DNA of 64,000 nt from an uncultured beta proteobacterium (GTDB lineage Bacteria; Pseudomonadota; Gammaproteobacteria; Burkholderiales; Burkholderiaceae_C). Below, piece by piece: positions 44,258 to 52,833 of this stretch; the first letter of the stretch is position 1, and every line of letters starts with the position of its first letter. The position numbers and the translations under genes were made by a program. A model generated the notes under the pieces. It did not search any database, was not told where the DNA came from, and worked only from the letters and a program-made list of their open reading frames with translations. Where the stretch lies: positions 1-64,000 of the forward strand of contig CAIRAW010000005.1 in assembly GCA_903876735.1 (NCBI GenBank). The letters are read 5' to 3'.

Positions 44258-44389
44258 TCAGCAGAAGATCAGTGCCAGCCAGGCCGGGTCGTCGATGAGG
44301 TTGAGCAGCAGGTAGCTGCTGATGCGGTAAAGCCAGAACTGCACCGGCAGTCTCCGCTGCGGCGATAAATCAAGCGATGTCGACGACAT
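44258..44389 (-). CDS. possible small hydrophobic protein
   Basis: A 43-codon frame overlaps the end of the Nudix gene and stops 3 bp before the nuclease start. Its second half (FWLYRISSYLLLNLIDDPAW) is hydrophobic and has strongly G/C-rich third positions as in real genes here. No family is recognised. It may be a coupled small protein or just leader sequence. Confidence 0.35.
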   Translation of the reverse strand: MSSTSLDLSPQRRLPVQFWLYRISSYLLLNLIDDPAWLALIFC

Positions 44390-44915
44390 GAAAACCGAAT
44401 TGCCCGGCGCGGCGGTCGCTGAAGTAGCGCTCCAGAGTTTCCTTGACGGTGCGAAAGGCAATCTCGTCCCAGGGGATTTCCGCTTCCGTGAACAGCCTGG
44501 TTTCCATCGTCTCGTAGCCGGGGTCGAAGGTCTCGCTCAGCAGCCGTGCCCGGTAGAACATGTGGACCTGGCCGACGCGGGCTACATTGAGCAGCGAGAA
44601 GAAGGCTTCCAGTTCGAACTGTGCCCCAGCTTCTTCAACCGTCTCGCGGGATGCGCCTTCGGCAGCGGTTTCGTTCAATTCCATGAAGCCTGCCGGCAGC
44701 GTCCACTTGCCGCGGCGCGGCTCGATGTTGCGCTTGCACAGCAAGACTCGTTCGCCCCAATACGGTACCGTGCCGACGACGATCAGCGGATTTTCGTAAT
44801 GCACGGCACGGCAGGCCGGGCAGACCGCACGCTCCTTGGTGTCGCCGTCGTCCGGAATCTGATAGACCACGGCAGCGCCACAGTCTTTGCAGTGTTTGAT
44901 CGGGGGACGGTGCAT
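44370..44915 (-). CDS. Nudix hydrolase with zinc ribbon
   Basis: The 181-aa protein has an N-terminal zinc ribbon (CKDCGAA and CPACRAVH) and the Nudix box GFMELNETAAEGASRETVEEAGA. The arrangement resembles NudC-type NADH pyrophosphatases and ADP-ribose hydrolases but is shorter, so it hydrolyses a nucleoside diphosphate derivative of unknown identity. It lies 30 bp before the FAH gene in minus-strand order, though that gene is upstream. Confidence 0.88.
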   Translation of the reverse strand: MHRPPIKHCKDCGAAVVYQIPDDGDTKERAVCPACRAVHYENPLIVVGTVPYWGERVLLCKRNIEPRRGKWTLPAGFMELNETAAEGASRETVEEAGAQFELEAFFSLLNVARVGQVHMFYRARLLSETFDPGYETMETRLFTEAEIPWDEIAFRTVKETLERYFSDRRAGQFGFHVVDIA

Positions 44916-44945
44916 GGTGCCAGTGTAGTTGGAGTTGTTCGGCTC

Positions 44946-45641
44946 TTATTCGACCGTCAGTCGGATCGATTTCAGCCCCGCCACCGCGCCGAGCAGGGTG
45001 TCACCCGGCACGACCGCCGCCACGCCTTCGGGTGTGCCGGTATAGATCAGGTCGCCCGGTTGCAGTTCCCAGGCAGCCGACAGGTGTTCGATAACCTCGC
45101 CGATGTTCCAGATCAGCTTGGCTGCTGTGCTGCGCTGACGGTCTTGCCCGTTGACTTGCAGCGAAATCTCAGCGCTGTCGACGGCGCCTGCCGCTGCCGC
45201 TGGCGTGATGACGCCGATCGGTGCCGAGTGGTCGAAGCCTTTGCCGATGGACCAGGGCCGTCCCTGCTTCTTCATCTCGTTTTGCAGATCGCGCCGTGTC
45301 ATGTCCAGGCCAACGGCGTAGCCGAAGATGTGCTTGTGCGCGTCGGCCGCCAGGATGTTCTTGCCGCCGGTGCCGATTGCAACCACCAACTCGATCTCGT
45401 GGTGCAGGTTCTTGGTCAGGCTGGGGTAGGGCAGTTTGACGGTTTCGTCGACGTTGACGACGACGACGGCATCTGCCGGTTTCATGAAGAAGAACGGTGC
45501 CTCGCGTCCGCTAAAGCCCATTTCCTTGGCATGCTCCTCGTAGTTGCGGCCAACGCAGTAAATGCGATGCACCGGGAAGCGCGCCGGGCTGCCCAGAACG
45601 GGAACGGAAACGGTGGGGGCTGGATCAAAGACGTAGTTCAT
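44946..45641 (-). CDS. fumarylacetoacetate hydrolase family protein
   Basis: The 231-aa protein matches the short FAH family: IYCVGRNYEEHAKEMGF, FFFMKPADAVV, LHHEIELVVAIG (metal-binding Glu pair) and LIYTGTPEGVAAVVPGD. Closest functional type is fumarylpyruvate hydrolase of the gentisate route, but other oxalo-acid hydrolases share the motifs. The small ABM-like gene starts upstream and ends 17 bp before it, so the two are likely co-transcribed. Confidence 0.88.
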   Translation of the reverse strand: MNYVFDPAPTVSVPVLGSPARFPVHRIYCVGRNYEEHAKEMGFSGREAPFFFMKPADAVVVVNVDETVKLPYPSLTKNLHHEIELVVAIGTGGKNILAADAHKHIFGYAVGLDMTRRDLQNEMKKQGRPWSIGKGFDHSAPIGVITPAAAAGAVDSAEISLQVNGQDRQRSTAAKLIWNIGEVIEHLSAAWELQPGDLIYTGTPEGVAAVVPGDTLLGAVAGLKSIRLTVE

Positions 45642-45658
45642 GCGGCGCTTTCTGCTAT

Positions 45659-45961
45659 TCAGACGGATTTGGCGACGAGCTCGAAATGCTCAACCACCGG
45701 CGGACCGGCAAAGAACGGACCGACGACGGCGCGCCATTCCGCAAAAGCCGGCGACTGACGGAAACCCACGGTGTGGTCTTCCAGCGTGTTCCAGAAGACC
45801 TGCAGTATGTAGCGCTCCTTGTTTTCGATGCCGCGGTTGACCTTGTAGCCCTGAAATCCGCCGGCTTGATGGATGACGGTTTTCAGGCCGTGCTCGATGG
45901 CCTCTTCAAAAGCGGCGTTCTGACCGGGGTGGATGCGGATATCGGCGAGTTCGAGAATCAT
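45659..45961 (-). CDS. small ABM/Dabb-like monooxygenase-fold protein
   Basis: The 100-aa protein is of the dimeric alpha/beta barrel type: MILELADIRIHPGQNAAFEEAI, GFQGYKVNRGIENKERYILQVFW, and a final FAEWRAVVGPFF. Such proteins act as small monooxygenases or heme or substrate-binding proteins. ATG 45961 is chosen over a longer frame that runs into the ycaO leader. It pairs with the FAH gene. Confidence 0.82.
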   Translation of the reverse strand: MILELADIRIHPGQNAAFEEAIEHGLKTVIHQAGGFQGYKVNRGIENKERYILQVFWNTLEDHTVGFRQSPAFAEWRAVVGPFFAGPPVVEHFELVAKSV

Positions 45962-46058
45962 GTAAATACCCTGTTTGGCAGATTGGTTTGAGTGGCGCCC
46001 CAAGTTTAACGTGACCCCCGCCGGATTGCTGCCGCTGGCGTGCGGTATGCTGGGCCCC

Positions 46059-47789
46059 ATGCAAACTGAAAACTTCATCCCCGGAAAAGATGCGTCGCTT
46101 GAATCGACCATCAACACCCTGCAGACCCGGCTGCAGGCGCTTGGCTTCCACATTGAGGAGCGCAGCTGGCTCAATCCGGTGGACGGTATCTGGTCGGTCC
46201 ACATCCGCGACCGCGACTGCCCGCTGCTCTTCACCAACGGCAAGGGCGCGACGCGCCTGGCCTGTCTGGCCAGCGCATTGGGCGAATTTTTTGAACGCTT
46301 GTCGAACAACTATTTCTGGACACATTACTACCTGGGCCCCAAGGTGGCTGACCGCCACCATGTGCATTACCCGCAGGAGCGCTGGTTCGAGCCCAATGAG
46401 GACGGCAGCTGGCCGGTTGACCTGCTCAACCCCGGGCTGCACAAGTTCTACAACCCTGAGGGCAGTGTCGAAGCGCAGAGCCTAGTCGAGTTCAATTCGG
46501 GCAACGTTGAGCGCGGCATTTGCGCCCTGCCGTATGTGCGCCAGCGCGACGGCGTCGTCACCTGGTTTCCGGTCAACATCATTGGCAACCTGTACATGAG
46601 CAATGGCATGTCGGCCGGCAATACACCGGCCGAGGCGCGCACGCAGGCCCTGGCGGAGATCTTCGAGCGCCATATCAAGTTTCGCGTCCTGTCAGAAGGC
46701 ATCTGCCTGCCCGATGTGCCGGAAGCCGTGATTGCACGTTTCCCGCGCATCGCAGCTGGTATCAAGGCCCTGCGCGCGGCCGGTTTCGGTATTCTGGTCA
46801 AAGACGCATCGCTGGGCGGCCAATACCCGGTGATGAACGTGACGCTGCTGCATCCGGAAGATCAGGGCTGCTTTGCCAGCTTTGGCGCCCACCCGCGCTT
46901 CGAGATCGCGCTCGAGCGTGCCCTGACCGAGTTGTTGCAGGGCCGAGCCCTGGACGCACTGGGTGGTTTCCCGGTGCCGAGCTTTGACATGGAAGAGGTC
47001 GCGAGTTCGCCCAACCTGGAAATTCACTTTGTTGACTCCAGCGGCGTCATTCACTGGAAGTTTCTCGGTGATGTGCCCGACCACCCGTTTTGCGATTGGA
47101 ACTTCAGTACCAGCACGGCTGAGGACTGCGCCTGGGCCATTGACCGTATCCACCGCGACGGGCGCGAGATCTACATTGCCGACTTCACGCACCTGGGTGT
47201 CTACGCCTGCCGCATCCTGGTGCCGGGCATGTCCGAGATCTATCCGGTTGACGACCTGGAGTTCGAAAACAACAGTGTCGCCAACGACATTCGCGAAGCG
47301 ATCCTGAACCTGACCGATCTGGACGACGAGGAGTGCTCGGACCTGCTCGACACGCTCAATGAGTCGGCGCTGGCCGACCAGCGTCCAGTGGCGGCGGTGA
47401 TCGGCCTGGCTGCCGACGCCGGTTCGTTCTGGGCCGATTTGCGCGTGGGCGAACTCAAGACCCTGCTGGCGCTGGCCATCGGCGACGAGGCCGCCACGCT
47501 CGAGGGCTGTGACTGGGTGCGGCACTTTGACCAGATCAATCCTCAGCGCCGGCGTATCTACGCCTGCATCGAGAGCATGATCAACCTGGCCGAGATGGGC
47601 GACTCCGGTCCTTACCTGGACGCTTTGCGCCAACTCTATGGCGCCGGCGCCGTGGCGCAGGCCCATGCACTCATCATGCAGACCGATCGTTTTATGGGAC
47701 TGTCGGCCCCGGGCCTGATGCTCGAAGGCTGCGAGATGCACGGCAAACTGCTGGCGGCCTACGACAAGGTGCACGCCCGCGCAGCCTGA
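46059..47789 (+). CDS. ycaO: YcaO, accessory factor for ribosomal protein S12 methylthiolation
   Basis: The 576-aa protein is close to E. coli YcaO: NFIPGKDASLES, SWLNPVDGIWSVHIRD, TNGKGATRLACLASALGEFFERLS, and NIIGNLYMSNGMSAGNTPAEAR. The ATP-binding acidic residues are in LGEFFERLS and LAEIFERHIKF. In E. coli it enhances RimO-dependent beta-methylthiolation of S12 Asp88. rimO is not in the window. The C-terminus resembles the E. coli protein in length, not the RiPP cyclodehydratases. The small membrane gene follows by 28 bp. Confidence 0.95.
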   Translation: MQTENFIPGKDASLESTINTLQTRLQALGFHIEERSWLNPVDGIWSVHIRDRDCPLLFTNGKGATRLACLASALGEFFERLSNNYFWTHYYLGPKVADRHHVHYPQERWFEPNEDGSWPVDLLNPGLHKFYNPEGSVEAQSLVEFNSGNVERGICALPYVRQRDGVVTWFPVNIIGNLYMSNGMSAGNTPAEARTQALAEIFERHIKFRVLSEGICLPDVPEAVIARFPRIAAGIKALRAAGFGILVKDASLGGQYPVMNVTLLHPEDQGCFASFGAHPRFEIALERALTELLQGRALDALGGFPVPSFDMEEVASSPNLEIHFVDSSGVIHWKFLGDVPDHPFCDWNFSTSTAEDCAWAIDRIHRDGREIYIADFTHLGVYACRILVPGMSEIYPVDDLEFENNSVANDIREAILNLTDLDDEECSDLLDTLNESALADQRPVAAVIGLAADAGSFWADLRVGELKTLLALAIGDEAATLEGCDWVRHFDQINPQRRRIYACIESMINLAEMGDSGPYLDALRQLYGAGAVAQAHALIMQTDRFMGLSAPGLMLEGCEMHGKLLAAYDKVHARAA

Positions 47790-47817
47790 ACGGCGTCGGG
47801 ATCCGCAGAGAAGCGTC

Positions 47818-48309
47818 ATGAATACCCTGAGAGAATTTTTTCGCAGGGTGTTTTTCTTGCTGTTCGCGGCTTTCCTGCTGTTCGAGGAATGGGGTTGGGA
47901 GCCGTTGGCACGGCTCTTCGCATGCCTGGCACGTTTGCCGCTGTGGGCCCGTCTGGAGCGTCGCATCACGGCCTTGTCGCCAACCGGCGCGCTGCTGGCT
48001 TTCGGCCTGCCGGTGCTGGTTCTGTTCCCCGTCAAGTTGCTGGCGCTTTACCTATTCGGCCGTGGCCAGACCGCACTTGGACTGGCCCTGCTGCTGGGCG
48101 CAAAACTGGTCGGCACGGCGCTGCTGGCACGCTTGTTTCAGCTGACACAGCCGGCGCTGATGCAACTGCGTTGGTTTGCCCACTGGTACCCGCGCTGGAA
48201 GACCTGGAAAGACGGCATCCTGGCCCAGGTCCATCGCTCTGCCGTCTGGTGCAGCGCGCAGGCGCTCAAACGCAAGGCCAAAGCCTGGTGGGCTGAGAAA
48301 TGCGCGTGA
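47818..48309 (+). CDS. conserved membrane protein of unknown function
   Basis: The 163-aa protein has an N-terminal hydrophobic segment (FFLLFAAFLLFEEWGWEPLA), two more at about residues 59-105, and a basic C-terminal region (HWYPRWKTWKDGIL...KRKAKAWWAEK). I do not recognise a function. It overlaps the pgeF start by 10 bases, so they are translationally coupled. Confidence 0.72.
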   Translation: MNTLREFFRRVFFLLFAAFLLFEEWGWEPLARLFACLARLPLWARLERRITALSPTGALLAFGLPVLVLFPVKLLALYLFGRGQTALGLALLLGAKLVGTALLARLFQLTQPALMQLRWFAHWYPRWKTWKDGILAQVHRSAVWCSAQALKRKAKAWWAEKCA

Positions 48310-49067
48310 ATCCTGACTGGCTGATTCCCCAATGGCCGGCAGCGGCGCGGGTGCGCGCCCTGTGCACGACGCGCGCTGGCGGCGTTTCGCATGCACCCTA
48401 CGATTCGCTCAATCTGGGGGAGCATGTCGGGGACGAGCCGCAGGCGGTAGCAGCCAATCGTGAGACGCTGGTGCGCGCCATCGGTGTTCGACCGGTCTTT
48501 TTGTCGCAATTGCATGGAACCAAGGTCCTGACCCTGACGCCCGACAGCGCGCACGGCACGGCTGCGGACGCCAGTTTGACCGCACAACCGGAACTGGCCT
48601 GCGCCGTCATGGTGGCGGACTGTATGCCGGTGCTGTTGACCAATGCTCAGGGCACCGTCGTGGCGGCAGCGCATGCGGGCTGGCGTGGTTTGGCCGGGCA
48701 GGGCGGGGCAGGAATACTGGAGAGCACACTGGGTGCGCTGGCGGCGGCCGGAGCCCCATCGGGCATCATGGCCTGGCTCGGCCCCTGCATCGGGCCACAG
48801 ACGTTTGAGGTGGGGGATGATGTGCGCGAAGCGTTCACCGCCCAGGACCGGGCGGCGCAGACGCTGTTTCGGCCGCTGACCCCGGGCAAATGGCTGGCCG
48901 ATCTGCCGGGTCTGGCGCGCCTGCGACTGCGCGGCGCCGGGGTGCAGCAGATCTTTGGCAACGATGGCAGCCAGCCCTGGTGCACGCTAAGCAACCCGGG
49001 GCGCTACTTCTCGCACCGGCGCGACCGCGTCAGCGGCCGTATGGCGGCTTGCATCTGGTTGGCATGA
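48300..49067 (+). CDS. pgeF: peptidoglycan editing factor PgeF / laccase-domain protein
   Basis: The 255-aa YfiH-family protein has CTTRAGGVSHAPYDSLNLGEHVGDE, VMVADCMPVLL, VAAAHAGWRGLAGQ, and GPCIGPQTFEVGDDV. The Cys and His residues form the zinc site of the family, which hydrolyses misincorporated Ser from UDP-MurNAc stem peptides and shows polyphenol oxidase activity in vitro. It overlaps the membrane protein gene by 10 bases. Confidence 0.94.
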   Translation: MRVNPDWLIPQWPAAARVRALCTTRAGGVSHAPYDSLNLGEHVGDEPQAVAANRETLVRAIGVRPVFLSQLHGTKVLTLTPDSAHGTAADASLTAQPELACAVMVADCMPVLLTNAQGTVVAAAHAGWRGLAGQGGAGILESTLGALAAAGAPSGIMAWLGPCIGPQTFEVGDDVREAFTAQDRAAQTLFRPLTPGKWLADLPGLARLRLRGAGVQQIFGNDGSQPWCTLSNPGRYFSHRRDRVSGRMAACIWLA

Positions 49068-49177
49068 ATCCAATAGCTGTCGGAAATTGTTGGTCTCTCA
49101 TACCTGTCAGCAATTCGAAGGACTTGACCTGAGATACTCGGACCTTCACGCATGGGAAAATTACGGAGCGACGCAGC

Positions 49178-50902
49178 ATGACACCGGATACACCTGAATT
49201 TTGGGCTCAATCGGCACAGCAATTTCAACAGTCATTGAGCGATGGCTGGTCCAAGGCCTTCGCGTCCTTCCAGAAGATGGATCTGGGTGCTGCCGGTGCA
49301 GGACTCGGTGCCGGCGCAGCCAAGGCGCCGGACATCAAGTTTGCACCCGAGAAATTGCAGGCGCTGCAGCAGCAGTACCTGGAGGAAGCGGCCAAGCTCT
49401 GGACCGATAGCATGCATGGCACGGCGCAAACAGCGGACAAGCGTTTCGCCGCGCAGGCCTGGAGCGAGAACCCGGTGGCGGCTTTCTCGGCGGCCGCCTA
49501 CCTGCTCAACACCCGAACCCTGATGGGCCTGGCCGACGCGGTGCAGACCGACGCCAAGACGCGCGCACGCATCCGCTTTGCAGTTGAACAACTGACCGCG
49601 GCGGCGGCGCCAAGCAACTTCATGGTGTTCAACGCCGAGGCGCAAAAGAAGGCGATCGAGACCAAGGGCGAAAGCATTGCCAGGGGTGTCACCAACCTGA
49701 TCCACGACATGCGCCAGGGCCATGTGTCAATGACCGACGAGAGCATCTTCGAAGTCGGCAAGAACGTCGCCACCACCGAAGGCGCTGTGGTCTTCGAGAA
49801 TGAACTGTTCCAGTTGATCGAATACAAGCCACTGACGGCGAAGGTCTATGAAAAGCCTTTTTTACTGGTTCCGCCCTGCATCAACAAGTTCTACATCCTG
49901 GACCTGCAGCCGGAGAATTCGCTGATCCGCTACGCCGTATCGCAGGGCCAACGCACCTTTGTCGTCAGTTGGCGCAACCCGGACGCCTCGCTGGCGAACA
50001 AGACCTGGGACAACTACGTTGAAGACGCCGTCATCAAGGCGATCACCGTTACGCAGGAGGTTACCGGTGCCAAGAGCATCAATGCGCTGGGTTTCTGTGT
50101 CGGCGGCACCATGTTGGGCTGCGCCCTGGCCGTGCTGGCTGCGCGCGGTCAAAAACCGGTCGCCAGCGCCACCTTCCTGACCTCGTTCCTAGATTTCAGC
50201 GACACCGGCGTGCTCGACGTTTTCATTGACGAATCGTTTGTCAATTACCGTGAACAGGAGATGGGCAAGGGCGGTTTGATGAAGGGCAACGACCTTGCCA
50301 GCACTTTCAGTTTTCTGCGCCCGAATGACCTGGTCTGGAACTACGTGGTCGGCAATTACCTCAAGGGTGAGACGCCGCCGGCCTTTGACCTGCTGTACTG
50401 GAACAGCGATTCGACCAACCTGCCGGGCCCGTTCTACGCCTGGTACCTGCGCAACACCTACCTGGAAAACAGGCTGGTCAAGCCTGGCGCTGCCACGGTC
50501 TGCGGCCAGAAGATTGACCTGCGCATGCTCGACATGCCGGTTTATATCTACGGCTCGCGCGAAGACCACATCGTGCCGATTGGCGGCGCCTACGCCACGA
50601 CCCAGGCCGTGACTGGCAAGCGTCGCTTTGTGATGGGCGCCTCCGGCCACATCGCTGGGGTCATCAATCCGCCTGCGGCCAAGAAGCGCAGCCACTGGAC
50701 GCGCAACGACGGCAAGTTCCCCAAGACCCATGCCGAATGGCTGGCCGGTGCCGCCGAGCATCCCGGCAGCTGGTGGACCGACTGGTCAGACTGGCTCAAG
50801 AGCCACGCCGGCAAACAGATCGCCGCGCCCAAAGCCTACGGCAAGGGCAAGTACAAGGCGATAGAGCCCGCCCCGGGAAGTTACGTGAAGATCAAGGCCT
50901 GA
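49178..50902 (+). CDS. phaC: class I polyhydroxyalkanoate synthase
   Basis: The 574-aa synthase polymerises 3-hydroxyacyl-CoA into PHA on granules. The lipase-like box LGFCVGGTM holds the catalytic Cys307; Asp and His lie in SREDHIVP and GASGHIAGVIN. The N-terminal ~100 residues are helical and variable. The length is class I size. GGAG stands 8 bp before the ATG. phaB follows 148 bp downstream; phaA is not seen. Confidence 0.97.
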   Translation: MTPDTPEFWAQSAQQFQQSLSDGWSKAFASFQKMDLGAAGAGLGAGAAKAPDIKFAPEKLQALQQQYLEEAAKLWTDSMHGTAQTADKRFAAQAWSENPVAAFSAAAYLLNTRTLMGLADAVQTDAKTRARIRFAVEQLTAAAAPSNFMVFNAEAQKKAIETKGESIARGVTNLIHDMRQGHVSMTDESIFEVGKNVATTEGAVVFENELFQLIEYKPLTAKVYEKPFLLVPPCINKFYILDLQPENSLIRYAVSQGQRTFVVSWRNPDASLANKTWDNYVEDAVIKAITVTQEVTGAKSINALGFCVGGTMLGCALAVLAARGQKPVASATFLTSFLDFSDTGVLDVFIDESFVNYREQEMGKGGLMKGNDLASTFSFLRPNDLVWNYVVGNYLKGETPPAFDLLYWNSDSTNLPGPFYAWYLRNTYLENRLVKPGAATVCGQKIDLRMLDMPVYIYGSREDHIVPIGGAYATTQAVTGKRRFVMGASGHIAGVINPPAAKKRSHWTRNDGKFPKTHAEWLAGAAEHPGSWWTDWSDWLKSHAGKQIAAPKAYGKGKYKAIEPAPGSYVKIKA

Positions 50903-50974
50903 TTGCACTGTCAATTATTGGCATTCTGGGAACAAATGAGCGAGGTCGAAACCGGCGTCTTAGTGTTTTCCTCA

Positions 50975-51003
50975 ATGTCAAAAATATCATTAGTCGGTAT
51001 AGT
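50975..51003 (+). promoter_or_regulatory. candidate sigma-70 promoter before phaB
   Basis: ATGTCA (50975-50980), a 17-bp spacer and TATAGT (50998-51003) fit a moderate promoter about 45 bp before phaB. It would let phaB be transcribed apart from phaC. Confidence 0.4.
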
Positions 51004-51050
51004 GAGTCAGGTTAGCCCGCCTCTATTCATCAATAAATTGGAGTAAAACC

Positions 51051-51788
51051 ATGAGTCAAAAAGTAGCCTATGTAACCGGAGGCATGGGTGGCATCGGTAC
51101 CGCCATCTGTCAGCGCCTGTCAAAGGAAGGTTTTAAAGTCATCGCCGGTTGTGGCCCGACTCGGGATCACGCAAAGTGGCTGGCTGAGCAACAGGCGCTG
51201 GGTTATACCTTCTACGCCTCGGTTGGCAATGTCGGCGACTGGAATTCCACGGTGCAGGCATTCACGGAAGCCAAGGCAGCGCACGGTACGATCGACCTGC
51301 TGGTTAACAACGCAGGCATCACACGTGACCGCATGTTCGTCAAGATGACCCGCGAAGACTGGGACGCCGTGATCGAAACCAACTTGAACTCGATGTTCAA
51401 CGTCACCAAACAGGTGGTGGCAGACATGGTAGAAAAGGGCTGGGGCCGCATCGTCAACATTTCGTCGGTCAACGGCGCCAAGGGTCAGGCCGGGCAGACC
51501 AATTACTCGGCGGCCAAGGCTGGCATGCACGGCTTCACGATGGCGCTGGCGCAGGAACTCGCGACCAAGGGCGTAACCGTCAACACCGTCAGCCCGGGTT
51601 ACATCGGCACGGACATGGTCAAGGCGATCCGTCAGGACGTGCTCGACAAGATCGTGGCCACAGTGCCGGTGAAACGCCTGGGCGAGCCCAGCGAAATTGC
51701 TTCCATCATCGCCTGGATTGCTTCGGATGAGGGCGGCTATTCGACCGGCGCCGATTTCTCGGTCAACGGTGGCTTGCACATGGGCTGA
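51051..51788 (+). CDS. phaB: acetoacetyl-CoA reductase
   Basis: The 245-aa SDR reduces acetoacetyl-CoA to (R)-3-hydroxybutyryl-CoA, the monomer for PhaC. The N-terminus VAYVTGGMGGIGTAICQRL is the cofactor site, with catalytic NYSAAKAGMHGF and the PhaB-type NNAGITRD and SVNGGLHMG end. TTGGAG lies before the ATG. A terminator follows. Confidence 0.96.
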   Translation: MSQKVAYVTGGMGGIGTAICQRLSKEGFKVIAGCGPTRDHAKWLAEQQALGYTFYASVGNVGDWNSTVQAFTEAKAAHGTIDLLVNNAGITRDRMFVKMTREDWDAVIETNLNSMFNVTKQVVADMVEKGWGRIVNISSVNGAKGQAGQTNYSAAKAGMHGFTMALAQELATKGVTVNTVSPGYIGTDMVKAIRQDVLDKIVATVPVKRLGEPSEIASIIAWIASDEGGYSTGADFSVNGGLHMG

Positions 51789-51807
51789 TGCCACGCGTTG
51801 GCGCCTG

Positions 51808-51839
51808 AAAAAAAAGCCCGCGCTTGCGGGCTTTTTTTT
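51808..51839 (+). terminator. Rho-independent terminator after phaB
   Basis: The stem AAGCCCGC/GCGGGCTT with a 4-nt loop is followed by eight T and preceded by a run of A, about 20 bp past the phaB stop. It may work in both directions, but the minus strand has no gene here. Confidence 0.92.
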
Positions 51840-51895
51840 GACCGCTCACTTGAGACAATCGACCGTCAGCTGAACCCCGATCAGGAATTTCCCTA

Positions 51896-51951
51896 GTGCA
51901 CGATCAGATTATTCTGATTGCACCAAGAGGCAGGATCAAGCATGATCGTGC
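51896..51951. promoter_or_regulatory. overlapping palindromes upstream of the response regulator
   Basis: In the 302-bp gap after phaB, apart from the terminator, two alternative pairings share one arm: GTGCACGATCAGA with TCTGATTGCAC (51896-51923), and GCACGATCA with TGATCGTGC (51898-51906 and 51943-51951). They could be binding sites or alternative RNA stems. The rest of the gap shows only the candidate promoter below. Confidence 0.4.
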
Positions 51952-52029
51952 CCAATGCAAATTCGTTCATTAACTTGCAGTCTTGCTCCGGCCCAGTCCG
52001 GTCTGTCGTGCGGCAATGGGCATGCGCTG

Positions 52030-52058
52030 TTAAACCGGATCGGGCACTGGTTTATAGT
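52030..52058 (+). promoter_or_regulatory. candidate promoter for the response regulator gene
   Basis: TTAAAC (52030-52035), a 17-bp spacer and TATAGT (52053-52058) lie about 30 bp before the ATG at 52091. Confidence 0.35.
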
Positions 52059-52090
52059 TGACACAGGCTTTCGAATCTGCCGTTTGGAAT

Positions 52091-52792
52091 ATGAAGTCAG
52101 AAAAGAAGAACATTCCAGTTGCCATCATTGAAGACGATGCGCTCCTGCTGCGGGCCATGGTGCTAAATCTGTCGCAACGCGACATGACACCCAGCGCGTT
52201 CAGCGATGGCGCTTCCTTTGATGCCGCGATGCAGGATGGCTGCCCTTGGCGCGTGCTGGTGCTTGACCTGGGTCTTCCGGGCGAGGACGGTCTGTCGATT
52301 GCCCGGCGCTTGCGCCAGAGCAGACCCGAACTGGGCATTGTCATGCTGTCAGGGCGGGGCGCGGTCGCGGAGCGTATCGAGGGCATGCGCGACGGTGCAG
52401 ACATTTACCTGGTCAAGCCGATTGAATCGGAAGAACTGGAAGCGGCCATCAGATCCATTGTGAGACGGCTGGAGCAGGCCAAAGCGGCGGCGCAGGCATG
52501 GGTTCTCAATGCCGTGGACATGCAGTTGATCGCACCGAGTGGCAAGGAAACCGCACTGAATTACACGGAGACACAGTTGCTCCAGACCTTCGCGCAAAGC
52601 CCGAATTGCACTTGCGGACTCGACGCGCTGATCCGGGCAATCGGCAAGGAGCCCGCTACCTACGACCCGCGCGCGCTCAAGGTGATGATCAGCCGTTTGC
52701 GGCGCAAACTCGATGACAAATCGCTGATCAAGTCCACCTACGCCGGCGGCTACGTTTTTGCTGGCAAGATCAGTTTGCTTGCGGTTCGCTAG
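52091..52792 (+). CDS. OmpR-type response regulator (orphan)
   Basis: The 233-aa protein has an N-terminal receiver domain: acidic pocket VAIIEDDALLL, phospho-acceptor Asp in LVLDLGLPGEDG, the switch residue as Ser (VMLSGRG), and Lys in YLVKPIESEEL. The C-terminal winged helix ends ALKVMISRLRRKLDD...STYAGGYVFAG, as in OmpR/PhoB. No histidine kinase is adjacent. The frame continues upstream from a TTG, but ATG 52091 fits the family start. Confidence 0.9.
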   Translation: MKSEKKNIPVAIIEDDALLLRAMVLNLSQRDMTPSAFSDGASFDAAMQDGCPWRVLVLDLGLPGEDGLSIARRLRQSRPELGIVMLSGRGAVAERIEGMRDGADIYLVKPIESEELEAAIRSIVRRLEQAKAAAQAWVLNAVDMQLIAPSGKETALNYTETQLLQTFAQSPNCTCGLDALIRAIGKEPATYDPRALKVMISRLRRKLDDKSLIKSTYAGGYVFAGKISLLAVR

Positions 52793-52833
52793 TTCGCGAT
52801 GGCTGTGTCGGCAAAAGAATGATAATTTGCCAC

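Noticed and set aside
42851-44389. Defence island or toxin-antitoxin pair with the nuclease fusion and small ORF
   Set aside because: The nuclease domains are those of DNA-repair proteins, and neighbours are metabolic enzymes; nothing resembles a known defence pair.
46059-47789. YcaO as part of a RiPP (azoline peptide) cluster
   Set aside because: The protein matches the E. coli-type YcaO over its full length; no precursor peptide, dehydrogenase or exporter is nearby.
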